64,000 nucleotides of DNA from Pelotomaculum_C sp050950345 (GCA_050950345.1 JBMNHK010000007.1:1-64000), one strand, 5' to 3'. Numbered from the stretch's first letter, positions 7,620-17,093 are shown. The notes: generated from the sequence alone by a model not told the origin. Translations and numbers: made by a program.

Positions 7620-7971
7620 TGGTGGAGGCGGGGGGAATCGAACCCACCGTCCGGAAGACCGACCACAGGAGTTTCTCCGAGCGCAGGCTGTAATTTAGTT
7701 TTCGCTCCGCAGGCGCTTACAGCCAAGCTCCGTTGGAACTATCTCGATGAATCTTGCTTGAACCCTCCGAGAATTGGTCTCAAGCCAGCCCGTTTAAATG
7801 ACCCCCTAGCCCGGGCCACGGGCCCAGCGCGGGTAGAAGGTTAGACAGCAATTAAGCTGCTAAGGCGTATTCGTTCTTGGCAATTATAAGTTTTCCACCG
7901 TTTAACGGGCTGATGGAACCCCGGCTCGCTCCTCCTGCCACCGCTTCCCCCGTCGAAACCTTTACGCCCCC
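7620..7971 (-). ncRNA. ssrA: Transfer-messenger RNA (tmRNA)
   Basis: The 5' end GGGGGCGTAAAGG (from 7971) and 3' end CGCCTCCACCA (to 7620) form the alanine tRNA-like acceptor stem with an encoded CCA. The T-arm (GATTC region) and the conserved TTTCGACGGGGG follow. The tag frame, 7852-7896 on the minus strand, starts at the resume codon GGA and reads GKLIIAKNEYALAA before TAA, giving the tag (A)GKLIIAKNEYALAA, the same length as that of Bacillus subtilis and with the usual ALAA degron. tmRNA rescues stalled ribosomes with SmpB, whose gene lies just upstream. Confidence 0.95.
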
Positions 7972-8064
7972 ATGTTTGGTTTATTAGGGTATTTTCATCG
8001 GGTAGTGACAGAAAATATTTATACTAATTAGAAAGTTTTATGCGCATCAATGTCCCGTCATAAA

Positions 8065-8529
8065 CTAGTAACTCTGCTTTGCCCGCTCCTTCATAGCCCG
8101 GTCCATTTCCCTCCGGGCATCTTTGGCTGCCATGTCCTCCCTGCGGTCGTAGAGTTTCTTACCTCTTGCCAGGGCTAGCTCTACCTTAGCCCAACCGTTC
8201 CTGAAATACACCTTCAGCGGGATCAGCGCCAGGCCTTTCTCCCTGGTCTTGCCCAGTAAGCGCATGATCTCCCGCTTGTGCATCAGCAGACGACGGGGGC
8301 GCTTGGGTTCATGGTTGAACTGGTTGCCCTGCTCATAGGGGCTTATGTGCATATTATATAGCATCAATTCACCCTTATCAACGCGGGCAAAACTGTCCTG
8401 CAGGTTGGCCTTGCCGGCGCGCAGGGATTTAACCTCCGTCCCGGACAGGGCTATGCCGGCTTCAAAGGTCTCCATGATATGATATTCGTGCCGGGCTTTT
8501 CTGTTTTCAGTGACAGTCTTGACGTTCAT
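8065..8529 (-). CDS. smpB: SsrA-binding protein SmpB
   Basis: The product has 154 residues, the usual size. It binds the tRNA-like domain of tmRNA and brings it to stalled ribosomes. Recognisable parts are the N-terminal NRKARHEYHIMETFEAGIALSGTEVKSLR block, the oligonucleotide-binding barrel with FARVDKGELMLYNMHISPYEQGN, and the basic C-terminal tail (KKLYDRREDMAAKDARREMDRA) that enters the empty A site. GGGAG precedes ATG 8529. It lies 94 bp upstream of ssrA on the same strand, the common arrangement in Firmicutes. Confidence 0.97.
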   Translation of the reverse strand: MNVKTVTENRKARHEYHIMETFEAGIALSGTEVKSLRAGKANLQDSFARVDKGELMLYNMHISPYEQGNQFNHEPKRPRRLLMHKREIMRLLGKTREKGLALIPLKVYFRNGWAKVELALARGKKLYDRREDMAAKDARREMDRAMKERAKQSY

Positions 8530-8638
8530 CCGTGTCTCCCGAAAAATAAACCCTTTTCCTGCTCTGGGGATAAGGGCGCTTTGTGAATATACTTCTGCGT
8601 ATTCTAATTATAGCAGCTGGCCTGTAATTGTCAAGCGG

Positions 8639-9026
8639 TTACAGCTTCATCTCCTCAGCTATACCCTGCATGGCTTCCAGGCCAAGGCCCACAAATTCTT
8701 CCAGGGAAAGTCCCAGTTCGGAGCAGGCTTGCATGGTTTCACGGTTGGCCCCGCGGGCAAAAGCCTTATCCTTGAACTTTTTCATTAGAAAGGCACATCT
8801 ACTGCAGCCAGTTTCTTCTCCGGCCGGATCAAGGCGCCGGCCACAATAAAGCCGGTCAGCGGGTCAGTGGCGTAAAGGGCCTTATCCATCATAGATTGAC
8901 GGGGAAGACCTGTTCGAAATGCGCGGCTAGCCGGCGCATAACGGTTTCAACAGCGAGGCTATGGTTAAACAGGTTTTTATTGGTCAGGTTCTGTTTAAGC
9001 AGCGCCAAAGCTTCTGTTCTGTTCAA
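8639..9026 (-). pseudogene. Decayed HD-domain hydrolase gene
   Basis: Three reading frames on the minus strand together give parts of one HD-superfamily protein. The N-terminal part starts at TTG 9026 and reads LNRTEALALLKQNLTN, then NKNLFNHSLAVETVMRRLAAHFE. The frame then changes near 8900 to GLPRQSMMDKALYATDPLTG, and the stretch that should hold the HD metal-binding motif is missing, so an internal deletion is likely. A further 1-nt shift near 8786 separates LAAVDVPF from MKKFKDKAFARGANRETM. The last part ends in LSLEEFVGLGLEAMQGIAEEMKL and a stop at 8639. The remaining sequence is well conserved, so the decay is recent. Confidence 0.75.
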
Positions 9027-9078
9027 GTTGAATACGGCTCCCTTCTGGTATTATTGAGGATTGTTCAGACTGAAATTA

Positions 9079-9483
9079 TTAAATATTGTACGGGACAAAT
9101 TTGGCGGTTGCTTTGGCCGCCACGGCGCCGTCCGGGAGCGTGGCACTGGCTTCCATTAAAAACAAGCGGCGTTTGTCAGCCACCTGCCGGCTTTCGATAG
9201 TGATGGGCACGCCGATAGGCACCGGGTTGATGAAACGCGTCGTCATTTCCGCCGTCATGGCGGATTGTTGCCGGCTGATGAGCCATTGGGCCATAACCTC
9301 ATCAAGGATGGTGGCCAGCAGCCCGCCGTGCATAACACCATTCCAACTCTGATGCTCCGTTCCGGCCACAAAAGTAGTACGGCAAATATCCCCATCAGAC
9401 TCAAAGACCAGCTTCAGTCCAATAGGGTTCCTGGGGCTACAACCAAAGCACATGTGATTTGCCGCCTCATTTGACTCCGGCAT
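9079..9483 (-). CDS. PaaI-type hotdog thioesterase
   Basis: The product has 134 residues with a single 4HBT hotdog fold. The hallmark HGGLLATILDEVMA near residues 53-66 contains the His-Gly-Gly turn and the acidic residue of PaaI-like acyl-CoA thioesterases. The N-terminal CFGCSPRNPIGLKL segment occurs in a subgroup of these enzymes. GAGGGAG precedes ATG 9483. The substrate cannot be deduced. It sits between secG and the HD pseudogene, where related genomes often carry rnr; no rnr is seen here. Confidence 0.85.
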   Translation of the reverse strand: MPESNEAANHMCFGCSPRNPIGLKLVFESDGDICRTTFVAGTEHQSWNGVMHGGLLATILDEVMAQWLISRQQSAMTAEMTTRFINPVPIGVPITIESRQVADKRRLFLMEASATLPDGAVAAKATAKFVPYNI

Positions 9484-9516
9484 AAAGCTCCCTCCCCAAA
9501 GCAGGTTATATCAAAG

Positions 9517-9536
9517 AAGCTGGGTTTCCCCAGCTT
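9517..9536 (-). terminator. Hairpin after secG
   Basis: AAGCTGGG 9517-9524 and CCCAGCTT 9529-9536 form an 8-bp stem with a 4-nt loop. On the minus strand it is followed by CTTTGATAT, a weak T tract, so termination is probably partial. Confidence 0.5.
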
Positions 9537-9576
9537 TGCTATGCATGTACGCTCTTAACACATAATTGCATAATTG

Positions 9577-9825
9577 CTATTTGCTTAATATTACCAGCAC
9601 CAGTGATGTCAAGCCAAAGAGTATCCCAAGGACAACAGTAATTTTAGCTAATAGCTCATCAAGGCCTTTTTTCTTGCCACCAAACAGCGCTTCAGCGCCA
9701 CCGGCGATGGAACCTGACAGGCCCGCACTCTTACCTGACTGCAAAATAACGGCTGCAATAACGCCAATAGCACAAAGGATGTGAAAAACTTGCAATACTA
9801 TCTTAAGTACATCCATTAAGATCAC
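9577..9825 (-). CDS. secG: Preprotein translocase subunit SecG
   Basis: The product has 82 residues with two membrane segments: IVLQVFHILCAIGVIAAVILQ and the C-terminal ITVVLGILFGLTSLVLVILSK. The conserved linker QSGKSAGLSGSIAGGAEALFGGKK between them is diagnostic for SecG. It supports SecYEG-SecA translocation. In related bacteria it follows eno in the glycolytic operon. Here an IS30 element separates them, so its transcription may now depend on another promoter. GGGAGGTGATC precedes ATG 9825. Confidence 0.95.
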   Translation of the reverse strand: MILMDVLKIVLQVFHILCAIGVIAAVILQSGKSAGLSGSIAGGAEALFGGKKKGLDELLAKITVVLGILFGLTSLVLVILSK

Positions 9826-9888
9826 CTCCCTGACTTCTAAACCAGGATATTATACCACGATGCCAGGAAACAAGCAATTACAAATTAT

Positions 9889-9903
9889 ATCAGCTGACCC
9901 CTC
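9889..9903 (+). repeat. 15-bp direct repeat flanking IS30 element (left copy)
   Basis: ATCAGCTGACCCCTC at 9889-9903 is repeated exactly at 11107-11121, just outside both inverted ends of the IS30-type element. This is best read as a target-site duplication. Confidence 0.8.
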
Positions 9904-11106
9904 GGTTAATTGCAAGTTTAATTGCCACCCATATTTTGGCACCTCTGATTATGCTACCATCTCATTAGCAGATTTATATCCATGAATTTTTCTTGGGTAA
10001 TTATTCATCCAGTTCTCAATTCGCCTGATGTCTTTTTGCTTAAGCTTGCTGATATCTGTGCCCTTTGGTATAAACCGGCGGATTAACTTGTTGGCATTTT
10101 CATTGGTTCCACGTTCCCAGGCGCTAAATGGGTGGGCATAAAAGATTTTTGTCCGTTGAGTGCCTGGCTTTCTGACCGAACTCTCTAATTCAGCACTGTT
10201 AAGAAACTCGCTTCCATTGTCTACCGTAATGGTTTTAAACACTTCTGCAAAGCGTGTTCCGTACTCCCTTTCAAGCCTATCCAGGGCTTTCTTCACTGAT
10301 TTCTGTGTCTTTTCCGGCATCTTTCGGATAAGCTCTTTTCTCGACTGGCGTTCTGTCAGAACTAGCAGTGCGGCTTTGCCTTTTCCTTTGCCACTTACTA
10401 CACAATCCATCTCCCAATGGCCGGCTTCCTCCCGGCTACCAGCTGCTTCAGGTCTTTCTTCTATGCTAGTGCCTTTTAGATTGTTGTGGGCAACTCTTAC
10501 CTTCTTATGGCGTTTTTTTCGGGGTACTCGTTTTACCGGCAGGTCTTTATTCGTTATATTTGCAAATAATTCTTTATCGATATAGTTATAGAGCGTTTTT
10601 GTACATATACTGGTCTTAAATTTTATGCCTTTTGCCCAGATTTCGCCAATGACTGCGTCAGGCGTATATTTCTCCTGGATAATCTTTTTTTCTATGTGAT
10701 TTGCCAGTTCATGGTCATGACCAATCTTTAAGCATGCTCCCTTATTAGCGGCTTTTTCGCGGTATACTCGCTCGGCTGTATCTGCGCAGTATTTGTCTAC
10801 ATAAGTAAGGTCGTATCCTAGCATCCTGACAGTCCCACGGCCAATCTCGCGTTCGATGGTTCGTTTATGCTTGCCTAACAGCTTCGCTATCTCGCTGGGG
10901 CGCTTCTTCTCCTTGAGTAGAATTTCAATCTGGTAGCGTTCTCTTAATGTAATGTGTTTAAAACGGCGTAATGTCGTGGTACAATGGGATTGACTCATGT
11001 GCATGGCCTCCTTTATGTTGTGGTTTAGTCACCTTTAACATATCAGAGGTTTTGCCATGAGTCTCTATTTTTTTGTTATATGCGGCATTTAATTTTACAA
11101 CTTACC
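9904..11106 (-). mobile_element. IS30-family insertion sequence, 1203 bp, intact
   Basis: The ends are imperfect inverted repeats. The left end GGTTAATTGCAAG and the reversed right end GGTAAGTTGTAAA agree at about 18 of the first 25 positions, and both then reach a shared CCTCTGAT motif. One transposase gene fills the interior. A 15-bp direct repeat brackets the element. It sits between eno and secG, and the right copy of the repeat overlaps the eno stop codon, so eno stays intact while the natural spacer was split. Confidence 0.88.
9949..11004 (-). CDS. IS30-family transposase
   Basis: The product has 351 residues. The N-terminal helix-turn-helix (ITLRERYQIEILLKEKKRPS, then EIAKLLGKHKRTIEREIGRG) binds the ends. 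The DDE catalytic triad is visible as HWEMDCVV (Asp), TVDNGSEF (Asp) and the Glu of TNENANKLIRRFIPKG, with the typical HPFSAWERGTNE block. The length and all motifs are intact, so the enzyme should be functional. The frame starts at ATG 11004 after GGAGGCC. Confidence 0.95.
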   Translation of the reverse strand: MHMSQSHCTTTLRRFKHITLRERYQIEILLKEKKRPSEIAKLLGKHKRTIEREIGRGTVRMLGYDLTYVDKYCADTAERVYREKAANKGACLKIGHDHELANHIEKKIIQEKYTPDAVIGEIWAKGIKFKTSICTKTLYNYIDKELFANITNKDLPVKRVPRKKRHKKVRVAHNNLKGTSIEERPEAAGSREEAGHWEMDCVVSGKGKGKAALLVLTERQSRKELIRKMPEKTQKSVKKALDRLEREYGTRFAEVFKTITVDNGSEFLNSAELESSVRKPGTQRTKIFYAHPFSAWERGTNENANKLIRRFIPKGTDISKLKQKDIRRIENWMNNYPRKIHGYKSANEMVA

Positions 11107-11121
11107 ATCAGCTGACCCCTC
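11107..11121 (+). repeat. 15-bp direct repeat flanking IS30 element (right copy)
   Basis: This is the second copy of ATCAGCTGACCCCTC. Its last two bases are part of the eno stop codon (TGA, minus strand, 11120-11122). Confidence 0.8.
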
Positions 11122-12409
11122 ATAGATTAATATTGTAGAAACCTTTAATACCCCGGAATTGAGATAGATCTCCCAGTTCCTCTTCTATGCGGAGCAATTG
11201 ATTGTACTTGGCTACACGATCCGTGCGGGCCGGGGCACCGGTCTTAATCTGGCCGGCGTTGGTGGCTACCACCAGGTCGGCAATGGTAGTATCGCCAGTC
11301 TCGCCGGAACGGTGTGACACCACAGCAGTGTAACCGGCCTGTTTAGCCATCTCGATGGCGTCCAGGGATTCGGTAACCGTACCGATCTGGTTTAGTTTGA
11401 TCAGGATCGAGTTGGCTACCCCGCTCTCAATGCCGCGGCTTAACAGGGCGGTATTGGTAACAAAAAGATCGTCCCCTACCAGCTGCACCCGTTTGCCCAG
11501 CCTTTCGGTGAGCTTCTTCCAACCCTCCCAGTCGTCTTCGGCCAGTCCATCTTCAATGGAAATGATGGGATATTTATCTACCAGCATGGCATAATACTCC
11601 ACCATCTCTTCGGCCCCGCGACTCTTGCCTTCGGCTTCGAAAACATAACGTCCATCTTTATAAAACTCCGTAGCGGCGGCATCCAGCGCCAGGGCTATCT
11701 GCTCACCGGGCTTGTAGCCTGCGGCATTGATGGCTTCTACAATTACAGCTAAAGCTTCTTCATTAGAAGACAGCATAGGCGCAAAACCACCTTCATCGCC
11801 TACAGCCGTACTCAAGCCCTTACCTTGCAAAACTTTCTTCAGCGTATGGTAGACTTCCGTGCCCATGCGCAGGGCTGCGGCAAAACTGCCCGCCCCCACC
11901 GGCATGATCATAAATTCCTGGATGTCAACATTGTTGTCCGCATGTTTGCCCCCATTTAAAATGTTCATCATCGGCACAGGGAGCACCTTGCTGTTGCTAC
12001 CGCCAAGATACTGATACAGAGGCAGCCCGAGAGACTCGGCTGCAGCTTTGGCGCAAGCTATGGATACCCCCAGAATGGCATTGGCGCCTAGCCTGCTCTT
12101 GTTCGGGGTGCCGTCCAGGTCGATCATGGCCCGGTCTATGCCCAGTTGGTCAGTGGCATCATAGCCCTCTATCTCGGGGGCCAGGAGCGAGTTGACATTT
12201 TCTACTGCCTTTAGGACTCCCTTGCCCATATAACGGTTCTCGTCATTATCCCGCAGTTCCACGGCCTCATTGCTGCCGGTGGAGGCGCCTGAGGGCACAG
12301 CCGCGCGGCCCATGCTGCCGTCTTCCAGGTATACATCTACTTCCACGGTAGGATTGCCCCGGGAATCTAAAATTTCCCTGGCGATGATTTCTTCAATGAT
12401 TCTGGACAC
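11120..12409 (-). CDS. eno: Enolase
   Basis: The product has 429 residues starting at GTG 12409, 8 nt after GAGGAGG. A longer frame to 12451 lacks this support. It converts 2-phosphoglycerate to phosphoenolpyruvate. Visible motifs are SRIIEEIIAREILDSRGNPTVE at the start, SGASTG, the catalytic Glu region GDEGGFAP, metal ligands in ALDAAATEFY and SIEDGLAEDDW, the catalytic Lys in ILIKLNQIGT, and SHRSGETGDT. It is the last gene of the gap-pgk-tpiA-gpmI-eno operon, 26 nt after gpmI. Its stop codon now overlaps the IS30 target duplication. Confidence 0.98.
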   Translation of the reverse strand: MSRIIEEIIAREILDSRGNPTVEVDVYLEDGSMGRAAVPSGASTGSNEAVELRDNDENRYMGKGVLKAVENVNSLLAPEIEGYDATDQLGIDRAMIDLDGTPNKSRLGANAILGVSIACAKAAAESLGLPLYQYLGGSNSKVLPVPMMNILNGGKHADNNVDIQEFMIMPVGAGSFAAALRMGTEVYHTLKKVLQGKGLSTAVGDEGGFAPMLSSNEEALAVIVEAINAAGYKPGEQIALALDAAATEFYKDGRYVFEAEGKSRGAEEMVEYYAMLVDKYPIISIEDGLAEDDWEGWKKLTERLGKRVQLVGDDLFVTNTALLSRGIESGVANSILIKLNQIGTVTESLDAIEMAKQAGYTAVVSHRSGETGDTTIADLVVATNAGQIKTGAPARTDRVAKYNQLLRIEEELGDLSQFRGIKGFYNINL

Positions 12410-12435
12410 TGGTATTTCCTCCTCAGTATTAAACG

Positions 12436-13986
12436 TTAAACGTTGCCACAAGTGATTAATGTATCTCCGGTCATCTCCGCCGGCTTTGGTATGCCCAGCA
12501 GATGGAGGATGGTAGGAGCTATATCTTGCAAACTGCCGTCCCGCAGGGTAATGCCGGCAGTGTCGCGTCTGATTAAAATGAACGGCACCGGGTTGACGCT
12601 GTGGGCAGTAGAGACGTTCCCTGCCTTATCCCTCATTTCGTCCGCATTGCCATGGTCAGCTGTAATCAGGACAGCGCCGTTTTTCTCCAGCACCAGGTGT
12701 ACCACCCGTCCCAGGCATTCATCCACGGTCTCCAGAGCCCGGACGGCGGCGTCCATATTGCCGGTGTGTCCAACCATGTCCGGGTTGGCGTAGTTGATGA
12801 TAAACACCCCAAACTTGTCTAGTTGCAGCTGTTCTATAAACTTCTCCGTGATGGCGTAAGCGCTCATTTCCGGCATCAGGTCATAAGTAGCTACTTTGGG
12901 GGAGGGAACCAGGATCCTCTCTTCCCCCGGATTGGGCACTTCCACGCCGCCATTAAAGAAAAAGGTTACGTGAGCGTATTTTTCGGTCTCGGCCAGGCGA
13001 AGCTGGGGGATACCATGCCTGCTCAATACTTCACCCAGGGTATTATGTAATTTCACCGGCGGAAAAGCTACCGGCGCCTGTATCGTCTGATCGTATGTGC
13101 TCATACAGGTAAAAAAGACTCCCGGATAACCATGTTTCCTGGTGAAGCCTGAAAAATCCCAGTCCACAAAAGCTCTGGTAAGCTGGCGCGCCCGGTCCGG
13201 ACGGAAATTAAAGAAGATCACCGAATCCCCGGCTTCCACCCTCGCCACCGGTTCCCCTGTTTCCTGCAGCAGCACCGTGGGCTGGATAAACTCATCCGTC
13301 TCACCCCTGGCATACCCAAGATCAACCGCTTCCCAGGGGTTCGCCGCCGTGAGACCCTCACCGTAGACAATGGCGTTATACGCACGCTCAACCCGCTCCC
13401 AGCGCTGGTCCCGGTCCATGGCGTAATAACGGCCCATTACCGTGGCCACATGATGACCATACTTACTTAATTTTTCCCCCAGTTGATTAAAATAACCCCT
13501 GGCACTTTCCGGCGGGACGTCACGGCCGTCCAGGAAGGCGTGGATATAAACGTTGCACAAGCCTTCCCTGGCTGCCAGTTCCATAAGGGCATAAAGGTGG
13601 GTCAGATGGCTGTGCACACCGCCATCTGACACGAGTCCCAACAAGTGCAATGAGCTGTTATTGAGTTTAGCCCGCCGCACCGCTTCTAACAGCACCTTGT
13701 TTTGATAGAAGCTACCATCCCTGATGGAACGGGTGATCCTGGTCAAATCCTGGTAAACGACCCGTCCGGCTCCGATATTCATGTGTCCTACTTCGGAATT
13801 GCCCATCTGCCCCTCCGGCAGTCCCACCTCTTCACCACATGAGGTCAGGACACTGTGGGGGTAGGTGGTCAGGAGATTTTCGTAATTGGGAAGCCTGGCC
13901 CGGGCCATGGCGTTGCCTTTCACTATGTTGCTTACGCCCCAGCCGTCCAGTATGACCAGAACAATGGGCTTAATTGCTGCTGTCAA
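12436..13986 (-). CDS. gpmI: 2,3-bisphosphoglycerate-independent phosphoglycerate mutase
   Basis: The product has 516 residues, the usual length for iPGM. It interconverts 3- and 2-phosphoglycerate with two Mn ions and a phosphoserine. The first metal site shows as VLVILDGWG. The catalytic Ser is in GQMGNSEVGHMNIGAGR. Further blocks are GVHSHLTHLYAL, HAFLDGRDVPP, NFRPDRARQLT, and the second metal-site ligands NYANPDMVGHTG and ITADHGNADEM. It is an alkaline-phosphatase-superfamily enzyme, unrelated to the cofactor-dependent type. It lies 56 nt after tpiA in the glycolytic operon. Confidence 0.97.
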   Translation of the reverse strand: MTAAIKPIVLVILDGWGVSNIVKGNAMARARLPNYENLLTTYPHSVLTSCGEEVGLPEGQMGNSEVGHMNIGAGRVVYQDLTRITRSIRDGSFYQNKVLLEAVRRAKLNNSSLHLLGLVSDGGVHSHLTHLYALMELAAREGLCNVYIHAFLDGRDVPPESARGYFNQLGEKLSKYGHHVATVMGRYYAMDRDQRWERVERAYNAIVYGEGLTAANPWEAVDLGYARGETDEFIQPTVLLQETGEPVARVEAGDSVIFFNFRPDRARQLTRAFVDWDFSGFTRKHGYPGVFFTCMSTYDQTIQAPVAFPPVKLHNTLGEVLSRHGIPQLRLAETEKYAHVTFFFNGGVEVPNPGEERILVPSPKVATYDLMPEMSAYAITEKFIEQLQLDKFGVFIINYANPDMVGHTGNMDAAVRALETVDECLGRVVHLVLEKNGAVLITADHGNADEMRDKAGNVSTAHSVNPVPFILIRRDTAGITLRDGSLQDIAPTILHLLGIPKPAEMTGDTLITCGNV

Positions 13987-14042
13987 GATAATCCTGATCC
14001 TCCAAATATAATATGCTGCCCATGACTATAAATCAATCTGCG

Positions 14043-14810
14043 TCACTGCCCCGCCGCGGCTTTAATGATTGCCGCAAAGCTCGCCGCTTCCAGGCTGGCG
14101 CCGCCTACCAGCGCCCCGTCAATATCCGGCCTGGACATTAAGCCGGAGATATTACCGGGTTTGACACTGCCGCCATACTGGATGCGCACGGCATCGGCCA
14201 CAGCTGCGCCAAAGTGTTCTCTTACCACGGAGCGGATATAGGCGATGCCCTCCTGGGCGTCGTCATCTGAGGCCGTTTTTCCTGTGCCAATAGCCCATAC
14301 CGGCTCGTAAGCGATGACCATGCCGCCTGCCTCCTGGCCGGCAAGCCCCGCCAGTCCGGCAACAACCTGTTTATTTAATACTTGCAGGGTCTGCCCCGTT
14401 TCCCGTTCCTGCAAGGTTTCCCCCACACACATAATCGGGACCAGGCCATGCCTTAAAACCGCCTTTAGCTTGCGGTTCACCTGCTCGTCTGTTTCGCCGA
14501 AATATTGCCTCCGCTCGGAATGACCAATGATCACATAGCCGCAACCTACATCCTTGAGCATAGTTGGAGCGATTTCACCGGTGAAGGCCCCGCTGTCCTC
14601 CCAAAAAACATCCTGAGCGCCAACTCCTATGCCGGAGCCGCCCAGTACCGTAACCACCCGTTCCAGGGCGGTAAAGGGCGGACAAACAACAATATCTATG
14701 CTGCCGGTCATAGCGCTCAGGTCTTTTAAATCCTCCGCCAACAGGGCTGCTTCTGATGGAGTTTTAAACATTTTCCAATTCCCGGCGATGATAGGTCTGC
14801 GCAAAGTCAT
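14043..14810 (-). CDS. tpiA: Triosephosphate isomerase
   Basis: The product has 255 residues and interconverts dihydroxyacetone phosphate and glyceraldehyde 3-phosphate. The active-site blocks are complete: AGNWKMFK (Lys), IIGHSERR (His), and AYEPVWAIGTGKTAS (catalytic Glu and the flexible loop), followed by IQYGGSVKP and DGALVGGASL. The start ATG 14810 lies 16 nt after the pgk stop. It is the third gene of the glycolytic operon. Confidence 0.98.
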   Translation of the reverse strand: MTLRRPIIAGNWKMFKTPSEAALLAEDLKDLSAMTGSIDIVVCPPFTALERVVTVLGGSGIGVGAQDVFWEDSGAFTGEIAPTMLKDVGCGYVIIGHSERRQYFGETDEQVNRKLKAVLRHGLVPIMCVGETLQERETGQTLQVLNKQVVAGLAGLAGQEAGGMVIAYEPVWAIGTGKTASDDDAQEGIAYIRSVVREHFGAAVADAVRIQYGGSVKPGNISGLMSRPDIDGALVGGASLEAASFAAIIKAAAGQ

Positions 14811-14826
14811 TCACTCCCAACTTAAA

Positions 14827-16008
14827 CTATTTATCCAGCAGAACCTCAACTCCCGGCATTTTGCGCCCCTGCAGGAATTCCAGGGTAGCGCCGCCGCCGG
14901 TGGAAATGTGGGTTATTTTATCGGCCACGCCGGCCTGGTGCACCGCTGATACGGAATCACCGCCGCCAACTACTGTGATCCCGTTAACTTCTCCCAGTGC
15001 CCTGGCCACACCAACAGTCCCTCCGGCAAAGGGTTCCATTTCAAAAACACCCATGGGCCCGTTCCAGACCACTGTCTTACATGGTTTGATCGCCGCGGCA
15101 AAATACGCCACTGTTTTAGGGCCGATGTCAAGGGCCATCCAGTCCGCGGGTATTTTGTCCACCGGCACCGGCATCTGCTCGGCATCGGGAGCCATACTGC
15201 GCGCAACTACCACATCTACCGGCAAGAAAAGCTCCACACCCCTGTTTTTGGCATCCTCCATCAAGGATTTGGCCAAATCCACACGCTCTACATCCACCAG
15301 GGACGTTCCCACATCATAGCCCCGGGCCTTAAGAAATGTGTTGGCCATGCCGCCACCGAGGATCAGGCGGTCGACCGTATTCAACAGGTTGGAAATTACA
15401 GCGATCTTGTCTGAAACCTTGGCCCCCCCGATCATAGCCAGAAAAGGATGTTCCGGGCTGCCCAGCAGCCGGCCCAGAACATTCAGTTCCTTATCCATCA
15501 GAAATCCTGCCACAGCAGGCAGGTGTTTGGCTACTCCTGCCGTTGAGGCATGGGCCCGGTGGGCTGTTCCGAAGGCGTCGTCAACATATATATCCGCCAA
15601 TTCGGCCAGCTGACGGGCAAAGTTTTCATCGTTTTTCTCTTCCTCGGCATAAAAGCGCACATTCTCCAGGAGGATCACGTCGCCATTTTGCATCTTCTCA
15701 ACTGCCTGCCTGGGAATGTCGCCGACACAGGCGTCTACCTTTACAACCTGCCGCCCCAATAATTCAGATAGGGCAACGGCCACCGGATCCATGGTAAATT
15801 TCTCATTAAACTGACCCTTGGGACGTCCTAGATGTGAGATCAGGATGACTTTGGCGTTTTGTCCCAGCAGGTATTCTACCGTAGGAAGTGCTGCCCGGAT
15901 GCGTGTATCGTCGGCCACCTGACCGTTGTCCAGGGGCACGTTAAAATCCACCCGCAACAGCACCCGCTTACCTGTTACATCTATATCCCTAATCGTCTGT
16001 TTAGCTAT
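14827..16008 (-). CDS. pgk: Phosphoglycerate kinase (apparent AUA start)
   Basis: The product has 393 residues when begun at ATA 16008-16006, giving IAKQTIRDIDVTGKRVLLR and matching the normal N-terminus of the family. No ATG, GTG or TTG occurs in frame at that place. The first such codon is a GTG within VTGKRV, which would remove the first strand. The site GGGAGGG lies 7 nt before the ATA. Motifs include RVDFNVP, ISHLGRPKG, RAHAST, IGGAKVSDKI and GGGDSVSAV. It transfers phosphate from 1,3-bisphosphoglycerate to ADP. It lies between gap and tpiA. Confidence 0.95.
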   Translation of the reverse strand: MAKQTIRDIDVTGKRVLLRVDFNVPLDNGQVADDTRIRAALPTVEYLLGQNAKVILISHLGRPKGQFNEKFTMDPVAVALSELLGRQVVKVDACVGDIPRQAVEKMQNGDVILLENVRFYAEEEKNDENFARQLAELADIYVDDAFGTAHRAHASTAGVAKHLPAVAGFLMDKELNVLGRLLGSPEHPFLAMIGGAKVSDKIAVISNLLNTVDRLILGGGMANTFLKARGYDVGTSLVDVERVDLAKSLMEDAKNRGVELFLPVDVVVARSMAPDAEQMPVPVDKIPADWMALDIGPKTVAYFAAAIKPCKTVVWNGPMGVFEMEPFAGGTVGVARALGEVNGITVVGGGDSVSAVHQAGVADKITHISTGGGATLEFLQGRKMPGVEVLLDK

Positions 16009-16061
16009 ACCGGAACCCTCCCATTCATGTTCCTCTTTAAAGCGCCAATACCTGTTTTATC

Positions 16062-17093
<1,032 letters not shown>

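Noticed and set aside
10160..10585. Plus-strand frame within the IS30 transposase
   Set aside because: It is the antisense shadow of a complete transposase and has no ribosome site.
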